64,000 nucleotides of DNA from Todiramphus chloris collaris (lineage: Eukaryota > Chordata > Aves > Coraciiformes > Alcedinidae), in contig JANVCC010000040.1 in NCBI GenBank assembly GCA_025345505.1, forward strand, positions 10,570,023-10,634,022, written 5' to 3'. Shown here in pieces: positions 39,001-51,156 of this stretch. The stretch's first letter is position 1; every line of letters starts with the position of its first letter. The position numbers were made by a program, and so were the translations under genes. Below the pieces are notes generated by a model. It was not told where the DNA came from. It made no database searches and saw only the letters and a list, made by a program, of their open reading frames with translations.

Positions 39001-39528
39001 TTTTTGGAAGTGCCTCTTGTTGGCCAAGCTTGCTCTCCCTCGACATGAAGTGGAAAAGCAGCTACTGGGGGATTACAGTTCCAAAAGCTACAACCAGATT
39101 TCCCCCAAAAGTTTTACAGTTCATATCTACTTTCTCTGGAGTTGTTCCTCTCTGCTGTTCTGTTACACACAGACTCTGGGTGTGACACCTCTCCCTTGCA
39201 AGGCACTGTGCCCTGCACAGGGTTGGCCTGTCACCACGCAGTCTCTCTTTTCCCTCATTTCCTTTGTACCTTCTCATTTTAAGGCACTGAGCTGCTCACC
39301 TACTACAAGCCAGTGCCGGAATGCAAAGCTATCCCTCTTCTTAGGCTGTGCAGGAGCAGGGAGGTTGGTACTGAAATTCCTGGGAAGAAGAACATCGGAA
39401 GTCAGTATGCAGGAACTCCTTTTGGATTGTGTCCTGGAGGCATTCACATGGCTTCAGAGGCCTGGGCAGCCCATGGATCAGCACACACATAGATGGTGAA
39501 GGACTGCAAGCATCAGAACAAGCATCTC

Positions 39529-39578
39529 AAAAAAAAAAAACCAAAAACAAACAAAAACAAACAAACAAAAAAACCCCC
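39529..39578. repeat. A-rich (CAAA)n low-complexity tract
   Basis: A run of 14 or so A bases leads into imperfect CAAA repeats and a final AAACCCCC. Similar A/C-rich tracts lie at 33967-34000, 45147-45178, 58303-58362 and 62039-62086, always with A on the plus strand. A retrocopy tail was considered because an open frame ends 30 bases upstream, but no polyadenylation signal or target duplication was found. Confidence 0.9.
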
Positions 39579-42120
39579 ACCATGTTGTGCATATTTTGAG
39601 ACTGTGGATTTCTCTTCAGATGAAGGAAAAAATATTTTAATGGCTTTATTAAGAATCAATAAAATATTCCCTGTAAGTCTTTTCTAAAGGAAATTAGAGC
39701 AAGAACACTAGCATGTAGAAAACCCCACTAATTCTATATGCTACTTCGTATCCATAGAGTTCAAAGCACTCCTCCAAAGACAGCAGCAAGGTCCATTCAC
39801 ACTCTTGAGTGCCAAAACATGCAAGGGACCAAAGCCATCTCAGGGTCAGCAGCGTGTCTGTGGCAGCAAGGGGACATGTCCAGAGCCAAACTCCACTGGG
39901 CTGTACCACCACCACATGGCATGGGTGTTGTGGCATCAGTGGTTATTGATGGTACAGTACAGACAGCCTGGGACAGTGGTTGAATTAAATCTCCATGGTG
40001 TTCAAGGAGGACACACGCAGCACCCAAACTCATACATCAGTTATCACAAAATATGTTTTCATTCATGTCTGATCCTGCCTTTGTTTACAGTTATTAGGGT
40101 AGTTCGGTAGTTCACTATGATCACACTAACACAGATAATATACAGCATGGCCAAACAGTCTAAACCTAAAAACCATTTCCTATAATCCTTATTTACTATT
40201 AGTTAATTTGCTTCATTAAAGTAAATTAACAGCAAGTGCAGAAAAAAAGCAAAATGTGTCCCCAAACAAAGGAAAGATTCAACATTCACATGTAGCATCC
40301 ATAAGAATGCACAATTATTCATTAAGTATTCACAATCACTCTAATCATTTTTGGGAATGACCTTTACACAAACAAATTCTTAACTCTGTAGAATTTCTTC
40401 CTTCACAGTATCCCAGAGACCCACAGAATACAAATTTGGGAAGTAAATTATTTTTTATTAAATGCTCCACCATGAAAAAGCAAGCAGAAATTACACTCTG
40501 ATTGTCATAAATGCCATTGATTATTTATCTCCTGTGCAATGGTTACAGAGGCAACAGCTATATTTTAAAAGCATTGTGCAGACAACATGAAACATTTATT
40601 TAAGTGGTTGCACACCACAGAAAGCTTGATTTAACCAGACTTTATTGCATTCTTCACTGGAATGAAGATTGGCAGTTAGATAGTCAGCACTTTTCATGGA
40701 AGCTTAAACTCATTCAGAGCCACTAAACACATTTTTTTTACCCTGGCAATTAAACAAGGATGCAGCTTGGCACAGCACAGACAACTGTAATCGAATCTGA
40801 GAAAAAAACCCAGTTATGAATAAGAACCACCACCCTGCCCAGAGGTAACACACTTCCAAGAACCAAACTACAGATAGAGAGAGAAGTCTGGGCAAAAATC
40901 CCATCTCAAAGCCAACTTATTAGCACATCCAGGTATCACTTCAACCAGAAAAGTATCATCTTTTACTCTTTCCTACTCACATCTTATTATTTGGTGTATT
41001 CTATTTACAGCTCTTGTTGGAATATTGCAGATTACTCGGGACTAAATTAACTGTACTAAACTCCACTGTTTTCAGTGCTGCAAATGTGCTTTTCCTGCTG
41101 ATTTTCCTGCACCATTGGTGTACCATTTCCTTTATTTTTCTTAAAGAGCTTGTGAAATTTATTTAACCCTCTGAATTAGCAGCTCTGAAGACCAGACTCT
41201 TTATTAGCTTATATCATTTACCTGAATAGGTAACAGAGAGAACTTGATGTTCATAAGAAGGTCTGTATCCCTTTGCTTGTAATTCTACTCTTGAGTACTA
41301 TTTATCAGTAACTCCTAATCTGACTTTGCATCCCACAGGGAAAAGCTGTGGGGCACATGAACACAAGCCTCTACACAGGCAAACAACATGCATGTGATGC
41401 TCAGCTCTTCTGCCTTCAGCTTTAGATACATTCACCGTGACTGGGTTTTTTTCTCCTACAGTCAAAGTACTTTCTCAGCACAAGTTATCTTCTTTCTTTG
41501 TGAAAGTATCATCTACTGCACCCAGGAAGAACAGTTCTAAGAATCAAAGCTGAGCAGGTGACACGTGCTCAGCACTTGGAAGAATTTGCATCCCAGGCAT
41601 CAGTGAGACATTTCTATCTGTCCGGGGACAATCTGCCATGGTGCCACCTGCTGCCTCTCAGTGACATAGACTCACCGCCACAGAGCAAAGGGGAAAAAAT
41701 GCTTTTGCCATGGTTTTCAAATACACAACTGCCCTGCTATTTAAGAGTACAAGGCCTCAGGTCAACCACTAGGCTGGGGATGTGCACAGCAGAGCACTCA
41801 ACGTGCCTATTTTTTACCAATATACAAGAGGAAAAGAGAAAAACTGTATGTAAAAGACAGACTGCAAAGACAGAAACCCAGACTGTGCTCCACAATGAAA
41901 ACCAACAGGGCAGCAGATGAGATGTCCTCTGTTCTGGCCCAGTTTCTTCCTCTGTATTTACACAGTAGACAATAAAAAAAAGGAGAGAATATCTGCAACT
42001 CCACTAATTTAGACTAACAAGTAGCAATGAACAGAAAAGGCTAGGTTTACTTTGGAGAGTTAAGTACTGTTTGAAAGAGGGACATAGTGATTGCCTAAGG
42101 CAGTGAAACGACTGCCTGAA

Positions 42121-42600
42121 GGAAAGATTAACGAACCCCGAGGACTTTGGGAAGTGGCAGAACAGGGAGCCGCACCAGTACCCCCTCTCTCCACTGGAGT
42201 GTGCTGTTGGCTTGCAGCCGGAGTGCCAGCTCCGGCTCCTTGGGCTGCGGGCACAGCTGCCCGGCAGGACGGAGCTGGTGCTGCGGGCATGGGCCCCACA
42301 GCTCCGGGCATGGGCCCCACAGCTCCGGGCATGGGCCCCACAGCTCCGGGCATGGGCCCTACAGCTCCGGGCAGGAGCCCGTGGCCGCAGCGAGCAGGCG
42401 GCTCCTCAGCCAGCGCCGCTCCTCTGCCGGCCAACTGCGGCCTGGCCTTGCCCCGGGCCCAGCCCCGCGGCCTTGCCTTGCCTTGCCCCGGGCCTAGCCC
42501 TGGGGTTGGAGAGCTGGGCAGCGCTGGCACTGCCGCAAACACGCACACTGCCTGCACTTGCTTTTCCAACAGTTCGCTCATTAGCCATCGTGCGGGTTCA
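42121..42600. other. CpG-rich, GC-rich island
   Basis: By hand count about 31 CpG dinucleotides lie in 480 bases, and the core (42180-42540) is roughly 70% G+C in a window otherwise near 40%. I estimate the observed/expected CpG ratio at about 0.55, borderline for a CpG island. It may be a promoter or simply a GC-rich minisatellite locus. A minus-strand ATG in good context (GCACGATGG, at 42586-42588) opens a 60-codon frame, MANERTVGKASAGSVRVC and onward. No splice donor of the usual gtaag or gtgag type follows it. Open frames exist in several registers on both strands because the sequence is stop-poor. Confidence 0.6.
42285..42368. repeat. 21-bp minisatellite, four copies
   Basis: Four head-to-tail 21-base units at 42285, 42306, 42327 and 42348, followed by a partial GGGCAGG. 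Each unit reads GGGCATGGGCCCCACAGCTC plus C. The fourth differs by one C-to-T change, so the array is young or homogenised. Since 21 is divisible by three the repeat keeps every frame open, giving GMGPTAP heptads on the plus strand and AVGPMPG heptads on the minus strand. A second pair of 21-base units, CCTTGCCCCGGGCC(C/T)AGCCC and one more base, lies at 42446-42466 and 42481-42501. Confidence 0.95.
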
Positions 42601-45600
42601 TCCACACAGAGAGCAGGGACAGCAACGGCAGCCTGGGCTCTGATGGAGGGCTGTGAAAGGTCTCAAGTTCACTTCCTTTCACAGAAGAAAGATCAGCGCC
42701 CTTGGAAACACTCAGTGCTTGGGTACCGTTGCCTTGCACTGCAAATATCGAGGCAAACCTGAAACAGGTTAAGCTGGGCTTAATTCAGTGAAGCCAGCAC
42801 GGGTTTATACCACTACAGGCGTTGACCCTCAGGACACAGTTTATGGTGGCTGTTCATACAAGAACGAAATCAGGGGAAAGGAGTAAACTAAAATCGGATA
42901 CCTTTTGTTCTGTCTTCATAGTATACATAAAAAGGAAGTGCTCTGTGTAGTAGCAGGGAACTTAAGGAAGCACTTGTATTTAAGTTAAGAAAAAATCCTA
43001 TCACCAACCCTCCTCATTCTTCCAACAATTGCCTGTATGAAATCATCACACTCCTGGCAGGCACAAGAACGCTTGCCAGGCTCCCTTTTGGGAGCATGGT
43101 GATTAACTTGCAAAGGTTTGCTCCTGTGACTTGAGAGGATCCTCTTAACAGATTTTCAAATAAAGGAGCATTGGGGTTCATGCTTCAGCAGCTGCTGCCA
43201 GGACACCAAGGTAAAGCCAGGACAGAGTGTGAAGTCTCGGAAGATTTCCACTTGCAAATTACTACATGAGAAGAGAGAAGCAAAAGGACCTTGCACAGTA
43301 GGGTAGAAAGTTCACTTAGACTAGCACTCCTCTTATTTCAAATGAGAGGTAGGAAAAGCAGTCAAGGAAGCACAAGCCTTTAGACAAAACATTTGATGCA
43401 TTTTTGAAAGCAAAATAACAGTGAAGCAGCAATGCAGTGAAGATGGAGGTGTAATTTATGCAAACTCTTCCATGAAATCCTGTAGCTACTCGTTACATTT
43501 TTTTTTTCTTTTTTTTACCAATTGTGTCCTCACTTTTCAAATCTTTCAGAACTCAGCCTCACCCTGGAGAATCAGAGCAACTCCTACACATCCAAAAACT
43601 CTACCCTCACTCAAACAGCAGAAACTCTGGTCCCCAAAAGCTACAGGCACACGCACTGTGTGCAACGTAACGGCCAGAACGGCAGGGAAACACCTGCCAT
43701 GCCCGAGTGCTCTCCCTGGGACCCCAAGGCTGTCTGTAGGGAAGACGCTGAAAAGCAGCTTAACTCACTTGCCTGGGAGGCTGAGTGTGCGCAGACCTTG
43801 CTCCCTGCCAGCAGCACTGCTGGGTGAGCAGGGAGCCCAGCCACCTCCTCTCTGGCATGGGCACATCTGGGGCATTTCTGCTTCACAAGGGATAAGGGAG
43901 ATCCAGACCTTTCAGAAGAGGACAACCACATCGCCTCTCCCCAGAAGGTGGTGGTAGGGGTCACAGCCTCTATGTAAGGGAATACACATTCAGTCTTACT
44001 TGGACAAGTTCAAATAAAGCTGACAAAACTTTAACTTCTTCCTTAAAATTACCCAGTAATGTGCCATGTGGCTATAAACCGCATCAACTACATCAGTTTG
44101 TACTCTGCCGTATATAATGCATATATAATGAAAACCCCATCTACTGCCCTAGCCCACAGGAGGGGACAATTTGTTTCCGAGATGAAGTTCACTTGCTAAT
44201 AACGTCTGGCAGCAACGGCTGCTTCTGTCATCATGATAGCGCTTTCTTATTTTTATGTCTCTATTCCCTTCAACAATCTAGGTGCCTCGCCATGAACTAA
44301 TGCTGCCAGCCAATAAAACATTAAAAAAGGCATTAAGTACAGCACTGTGCCAAAAGCTACTGCAACTACAAACAGAAGTGTCTAAATGACCCTTCTTAAG
44401 AGTCTGGAGCACACTAAGGAAAAATGCTTTTCTTGCTTACATCACTATGGCCACCGCACATCCCTCGCAGAAAGCCTAAGTCAATGAGGTCAGGAGCAGG
44501 TGACTGACATGTAGGAATAAAGACAAAATTTGAGTCTTCGTATCAGTGCAAATGGCTAGGGGCTGCTCTAGTCCCACATGCTGCTATAGATCACACATAC
44601 CTCCCTGTGGTCCCTATGTTCAATAGAAAGGCACAAACCTTTCTACTGCTGTGCTGTACTCCCAGAGCAGATGAAGAAGCAGCTCTGTAAAACTGCGGCA
44701 CAAACTATTGTTTGAATGTACACGTTCTTAAAATCTACAGCCGACAGAACAGAGATATGGGGCGTAACTTAATTTTTCCTCTGGGACATAAGAGCAGCCC
44801 CTGTGCGGAGAACACTGATTAAGGAGGGAAGATGTTAATCTAAAAAAAGAACAGATGCATCAGGGGAACCAAATGCAGAGCTGACTTTGCACTGCCCGTT
44901 CTCCAAGCAGGGCTACTCCTGGTCTGGGCACTGTGTAGCCATGTCAGAGCAGAACCAAGGCCACACATTACACGATGTGTTGGTAGGCCACAGCACACAA
45001 TTTCTACTGATCAGCATCCTTCGCAAGCTGTCCCATGTCTGCCTATTGGCCGCTACAGGATGAGCTTTGGCATCCCACAGGATGTTAAAACTTCTGAGGA
45101 GAGTTTTTAGCCCACGTAGCCCAAGACAAAGGGGTTGTGAGTGCCGAAAAAACCCAAACCAACAAAAAATAAAAAAAGGTGACAACTCAATCCAACCCTG
45201 ACCCCACTGCCACAGTCCCAAGCAAGGAGTCAGGCTGATCCCGCATGGGTGGCTGCCCGGCATTCAAACTGATGTATCCATCCTTAGAGCAAACCTCCAC
45301 AGTGCAGCCAGAGACGCCTAAGAGTCAGGGATGGTCACATTCTCAAGTCACGTGTAGCTCCAAAACATTGAAGTCAGGGCTGTTTCACACGAAGAATGGC
45401 ATGGCTGTGCTGTGCCATCCCTGCTGCCATCTGTCAAATGGCTGAAGCCAGCAAAGCCGGCCTGGTCTTCAGTTGGCAGTCTAGCATCATCCTAACACAC
45501 AACAATCATTTGCCACAGCCTTCCTGGGGTATGTGGAAATGTAATTATACGGATCAACACACAAAGGGGTTGTGGCGTGCTGGTCATAACCAGGGGTTAC

Positions 45601-48600
45601 TGACCAGGGACTTCACTGGTTGTCTGAGAAGGAAGCACTAAACTGTTTCAGCCTCTGAAAATCCTGTTGTTTTCCTATCCAGTCTTAGCCCAATCCGAAA
45701 GTGCATCTTCTTGTAAAGTTAGCTGCTGATAAAGCAACTTTTTGCAGAGCTCTTTTAGCTGTGTGTGGGAAATCAAGCAGCAAGAAGCTGGGATACAGAA
45801 AGTGCCTTCTCAACCATAATCTCAACTCACTGCAGTTCTGATTCTGTCCAAGCCTGGGACAGATATAGACACCAAATGCAGGTAACAGCACTGACAAGTC
45901 ATACAGAACAAGTGATTTTTTATTTTGTTTTGCTTACTAGTTCTAGTCCTCTCTGTAGATTAACCACCATGCAGGTTAAAATAAACAGAAATAATGATAG
46001 CTGACAAAACAGAACCACAGACAAGTCCAACCACATAGCTGGAGCCTCAGCTACTTCCCTTAGCTGGTGGCAGAGTATTCATCCAGAACCAAATGTTGCG
46101 AACTCGACACTTTTCCTATTTTTCCCCAAACTAATATTGAAATTAAATATTCAAACTCCCTAGTGTGGCTGAAGGGATACATTATTTTAGCAGATTAACA
46201 ATTACCATTTTCTTTCTGCACTGATACATTATTATAAGCTTTAGAAATACTCAAGAGAGAGAATTTCCCCAAGACTGTATTAAATATAAAATCCATTCAT
46301 TATAAGGGAAGAGCCTTTTTATTTATTACAGACTGCACTGGGTAACAGCTCGCAGTTAACAGTGTTCACGTTAAGACACCACTTCTTCAGAAGTACAGTG
46401 AGCTTCTTTAAAGGACGTGTTAAAAGACACATCTCTAAAGTTAATAATTTGCAAGAGGAAAAAAAGAACAAACCAAAAATACAAAAAACCCCATCACTAT
46501 CTACTCAGAAACATCTATTAAAAGTCCTGAGGTGTAGTTATTTTAAGAACATGAAAATGATTTCCACGCTATTACTAATAACCCTCCAACACTTTGATAT
46601 GTCGCTGTCTCCAGAGAGCTCCTGCCCTCTCTGCAGGGGCTGTCAGAAGAAGCAGCTTCAGAACTAAAAGCTCCTGTCTTGCATACGCAAGAGAACAGCG
46701 GCCACGAAGTACCTGGCAAATGTTTTCCATAAGGAACAGGGTAAATACTTTGGATTAGCTCGAGAGATGTTTATCTTCAAGTCCCGAAAATGATACTACA
46801 TACACTGCTATTCTTTGAAGAAAGAGATGCCACTTGGCTGCTCAGATTAATTACTTTTATTTTTTAAAATATTGTTAACTATAGCATAAATGTTTAGCAA
46901 ACTACTTCTTTGCTTGATTGTGGAGACTATTTATTGATTTAAATTACCAGGCTGCTTTTTAGGAACTGAATTTATCACCAGCAAAGGGAAGGAAGTTCCC
47001 AGGCATCTGTGCTAGAACAGGGTGCAGTTCCTACAGAAAAGTGCCACTATACTTAAAAAGTAAATCCCTACAGTTTAGATCCCCTGGTGTAATTTCTGTT
47101 AGTACCTATAGATAGCTCTTGCTATTAAAGAGTATTCCTCTCAAGAGGGTGAGATGAACTGACTGAAATTGCAGATCATCACAAGAAACCAAGGCAGGAC
47201 TTCTGGTAGAATTCCCATAGCCAAACCAACAGGAAAAGGGGCAACTGCTGACTTCCAAAGCAGGCTCTGTATTTAGAAGTCAGGCAGTGCCGCTACTGGA
47301 GACATATGGACTTCCTTAAGGTTGCTGGGACCTAAAACCTTTCGGCACTGGTTAACTAAACTACTCCAGCAGAGTGCTACAGCAAGGCTAAGGCAGATGA
47401 ACAAGCCCCTACTGGGGCTGCTCCAGCTCCCAAGGGCTATCCCACAGCTGGTGGGGGCTCGGGGAGCCGAGCTGGTAGCCACAGCTCCTACACAGACCCT
47501 ACACAGCCATCCCGCTTGGCACATTACGTGTCACAGTTTTCCCTTCGCAACTCTAAGGGTAAGTCAGCACTAAGCTAGAAATGTGGCTGCTAACACCTGA
47601 AATCAATAACCTAAGCTGGCAGTAAAAGATACAATTGTTTGGAAAGACAAGCAGACTTTTAGAGTGCTTTGGCCCAGCTTCTTAAGGAAGTAAGCTTTAT
47701 ACAACTGCAGTAGCACATCTTTTGCTCCACCTGGCCAGTTTCAACTAAATTTGATAGTGGAGAAGTTATCCCCAAAATGATAACCACCTTCCGAAAACAA
47801 AAAGTAGGTAGAGGTGAGGTGACCTACGAATACCCCTACAAAGTTTGTAGTGTAGGTGTAATGAATCAGAAAAATCCACAAAACAGAGAAATGTATCAAC
47901 AGTCCAGTTATAGAAGAACTTGGAAATAAAGTTAAATACCACCCCACGCAGACAGGAGAGGTAAAGCTAGATGAATCCAGGAGATGTCTGCCACTCACGG
48001 TACTACCTGCATGTTTTCAAACTGTGATAGGGTCTAGGGGATCATCAAACTGGACCAAGCTCAAGAGGATTAAACTGCAGCTGGGCGGAGCCACCAGAAG
48101 CAGAAAAATTTTAAGCTCCTCCTCAAAGTGTGTCTGCTTTCCATGAATACAGTGATGTTGTAAAGCACAAGGTGAATGAATATATAATGAGACTGGCTGT
48201 ATGAGCAGTTAAAAGCATTACAGCATTGGGCTTCACAACAGATGACCTAGGTCTATCAGCTTAATATTGGCATTTCAGCAGCAGCACAGTAGAGCTTGCA
48301 GCATCCAGCTGTGGGAAGAAAGCCAAATACAGTGATCGGGCACTGGGCTCCCAGGTGCAGAACACCCAGGATGGAAGCTGCAGAGAGGGAACAGTCACCC
48401 AGACCCTAAAGTGCAGCAGGGCTGAAACTCTCTGTGAGGAAAACTGTAGATAGCACCCAAAAGCTATGCACTGTACCACAGCCAGCAAACCCCCCCAGCC
48501 TTATTGTGCAGGCTGTGCAGCCTTGAGTGGGTCACTTCTGCAAGCTCTAGGTTGCTGCTCCAGCAGTTTGCTTTTCTACCCAAGTCTGCCAGCATTTAAA

Positions 48601-49176
48601 TACCACAGTAGAAAAAGGGCCACAGTCCAGACACCAGCTGTGACATGTTTTTTCTGTTTACAACACTGTTATTCGCATTTTTCTGACTGGGTATTTAAAA
48701 CAAAATAAAAAAAAAAAAGAAGCCTGAATTGAAGCAAACTTCTACACAGAACATGATGAAACCACGTAACTGAGCAGATAATCGCTCTGCACAGCTTCTG
48801 CCTGCTGGGCGAAATAGGCTTCAAATATTTACCAGACACTGTATGCTAACAGAGAGCTGCCTAGCACTCTTGCTCATCGTATCCTGAAAATAGATGTCAC
48901 TTATTTCTCTTATTATAAACATAGTGATACATTTACTTCAGGAACATACAGATTCCAGATTTGCTGGTTTGCAGACTCTCTCCTTTGTGTCTTAGTTACA
49001 GATGGCATGAAATTTGTTTCCCAACAGTTGAAGGGACACTTCTTGTGTCATTTTTTGTAATTATAGCAGTAATAACTTGATCAGCTAGGTCACACCCAAT
49101 ATAACTGTTTTTCTTTATCTATTAGCTTCACCACAGAATTACAACTTCAGTTTTCCAAAATGACTGAAATTTAAGT
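42601..49176. other. No gene recognised; mixed composition
   Basis: This stretch contains the candidate exon at 43550-43823 and a stop-poor GC-rich block at 47322-47573, whose plus frame runs into an AAGG/gtaagt donor at 47560 without a clear acceptor. An A-rich tract is at 45147-45178 and an A-run at about 48708-48718. No repeats beyond these were recognised, and no RNA gene. Confidence 0.6.
43550..43823 (+). other. Candidate 274-bp exon (unproven)
   Basis: One of the longest pyrimidine tracts in the window (about 43499-43547, mainly T) ends in CTTTCAG. A gtgagc donor follows 274 bases later. Two plus frames are open throughout, one starting NSASPWRIRATPTHPK and the other LSLTLENQSNSYTSK, and the minus strand is also open. 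Three open registers suggest a composition effect, not selection for one reading frame. If transcribed it would more plausibly be a non-coding exon. Confidence 0.12.
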
Positions 49177-49595
49177 CCTGCAGTGAGCAGGGACATCCTC
49201 AACTAGATCAGGTTGCTCTGAGCCTCGTCGAGCCTCACCTTGAATATCTCCAGGGATAGGGCCTCAACTACCTCCCCAGGCAGCCTGTTCCAGTGTTCCA
49301 CCACCCTCATGGTAAAGAACTTGTTTCTAACATCCCATCTAAATCTACTCTCCTCTAGCTTAAAACCATTGCACCCCATCCTGTCAGCACAGGCCTTTGT
49401 AAACAGTCCCTTTCCCACCTTCCTGCAGGCCCCCTTCAGCTACTGGAAGGTCACTAGTGGGTGTCCCCTGAGCCTTCTCTTCTCCAGGCTGAACAACCCC
49501 AGCTCCCTCAGCCTGTCTGCACAGGAGAGGCTTTCCAGCCCTCTGATCATTTTCATGGCCCTCCACTGGACCCGCTCCATCAGGTCCATGGTCCA
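49177..49595 (-). mobile_element. CR1 LINE ORF2 C-terminal fragment, 3' end missing
   Basis: On the minus strand this encodes the C-terminal part of CR1 ORF2 (the region after the reverse transcriptase core) and ends at a TAG at 49203-49205. Recognisable stretches, in order, are MERVQWRAMKMIRGLE, LRELGLFSLEKRRLRG, CNGFKLEESRFRWDVR, and VVEHWNRLPGEVVEAL followed by SLEIFKVRLD. The frame is intact over roughly 130 codons except for one in-frame stop at 49440-49442, where CR1 proteins usually have an aromatic residue before LKG. Only about 26 bases of 3' UTR follow, and the terminal octamer repeats are absent. Compared with the 32-kb copy it is much better preserved. Confidence 0.95.
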
Positions 49596-50501
49596 AGTTC
49601 AATACAAAGTTCCATCAGGAACAAGCTGAAGAGACACATCAAGAATCTGGCGGTGCCTTGCCCTGTACTCAGCAGCATTTTGCACGAATACCTGCATACA
49701 CGGCACCAACACGAGGAAAGGGATTCCTGGGTCACAGTGTCTGTTCAGGCAAAAACTTACTTCCTCATACAAAAGCACATCTGTTAACTAAGGGTATACC
49801 GAGGACATGGCCTCCCATTTCCCTGCCTAACAAACTTTGGCTCTTGGCTGTTTTAAAAAGCAGGGTTCAGGCACTTGGATCCCTCCACCCTAAACGTATG
49901 CTGCCAAATCTTTGCAATATTTGGTAACCTCCTTTTCTAAACATTTTGCATTATTTCTGTCATTTATTCTACACATGTCCATAGTAAAACTCTTTATTCT
50001 GAAACAGGGAGATTTTCTTTTAAAAGACAACATTTTTTCCAGCATTATATTTGGCAAGTAAATACAAAAATTACACAGGGAATCACTTTAGAGTGGAATA
50101 AACATTTGCCAACCCTGGGTACAGCTGTGAAACTAAAAAGCTTTTCCAGAGCCCTAATCACAGCGTCTCCAAAATCATGGTGGAGCTGGGACCAAAACCA
50201 GAAGTGCATCCTAAAATTAACACAGTGAGGAACAAACACAAAAATTCTTTTGTTTGCTTAAGTACTGTTTCTCTGTAAAAGCTTAATAATTTTGGTCATC
50301 TACTAGCTCTGATACAATATACTTTTTTCATTCAGGGTCATTGATGTGTTTGCCAGAACAGGTTAAAAAGTAGGTTGGAAATTTGGCTTAAGGACCCTTC
50401 AGCAATGCTCAGGATAGATAGTACAGATAGAAAAGCTACTAGATCAAGAAGAAAAATCTTGACTTTGCCTTTTTTCCTTAAACTGCTCTTTCCCTTGTGT
50501 G

Positions 50502-50523
50502 TATATATATATATTTTTTTTTT
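50502..50523. repeat. (TA)n plus poly-T tract
   Basis: Six to seven TA dinucleotides run directly into ten T bases. A simple sequence repeat with no gene context. Confidence 0.92.
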
Positions 50524-51099
50524 CCTTTAGAACTATTAATCTTACAAACCATGCTTTCTCTTGATCTGGACTTTGAACTTTGAAATCTAGTACACCCTTG
50601 TTTCAGGAATTGAAAGGCAATAGAAGCCACAAGCCTATGATCTGTTCCTATCTTACTCTCAATAGAGGTGCAGCATAACACTCACAAGCACATTCTTAGT
50701 GATGACTGCCTAGCCACCTGCATGGACAAAGCCACAGGGCATCGTGCCCAGCCACAATGTGCAGCAGGCAATCCCATGCAGAAGTCTCCTTGAGTCGTCC
50801 CCCACCCCCCCCCAAGCGTGCACAGAATTTGACATGCATTTTTAAGCCATGGATTCTATCTCTCGGTGATCTACACAGTGATCCTATCAGCACCACCAGC
50901 AAGCCATGCCCGACTTGCTTAACTTCTCCTTACTGGTGCAAGAAGGCAGGCAGTCCTCACTGGATGCAGGTGGCACATGAACTCCCAGTGCCAGACCCTG
51001 AAATCCACGCTTAATCCTAATTTCCATGAGTCCTTGGGAAATACTAAGAGAAAACTCAACACAGCGACTTCCCAGTGGTTAAAGGGCGGGAGTGCTCAC

Positions 51100-51156
51100 C
51101 TGGCATTCTTTCTGCCCACACTGCCAAGTTGTTTTCACACATCTGAAAGGGGCCTT
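51100..51156 (-). other. Candidate 57-bp phase 0-0 exon, cysteine-rich (unproven)
   Basis: On the minus strand the acceptor has a real pyrimidine tract (TCTTCCTGTTGTTTTTTT) ahead of GGTGTAG, and the donor is a consensus CAG/gtgagc. The 19 codons between read KAPFRCVKTTWQCGQKECQ, with three cysteines spaced C-x7-C-x4-C, as seen in small extracellular modules. A second frame is also open. It lies on the strand favoured by the composition skew. The peptide is too short for a family assignment. Confidence 0.18.

Larger units (their letters stand above)
32824..42120. other. No gene recognised; A-rich tracts, one GC block, one ATTA-dense block
   Basis: A GC-rich block at 34260-34560 is stop-poor on both strands. 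Two plus-strand open frames, 38483-38884 and 38978-39499 (133 and 173 codons; the longer begins at GTG), match nothing known and are within chance for this length of DNA. The block at 39694-40110 is open in four frames on two strands. The ATTA-dense stretch at about 40186-40345 is described in the findings. Confidence 0.6.

Noticed and set aside
38978..39499. 173-codon plus-strand open frame followed by an A-rich tract, suggesting a retrocopy
   Set aside because: It starts at GTG, matches no family, and lacks a polyadenylation signal before the A-tract and a target duplication. One or two frames of this length are expected by chance in six frames of 64 kb.
42091..42762. 223-codon plus-strand frame as a Gly/Pro/Ala repeat protein
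   Set aside because: The island is stop-poor in several frames on both strands and the repeat period is a multiple of three, so open length carries no coding information here.
45180..45215. Possible CR1 tail (CAATCCAACCCTGACCCC)
   Set aside because: Only a short CCAACCC-type match, and the flanking CR1 motifs are missing.
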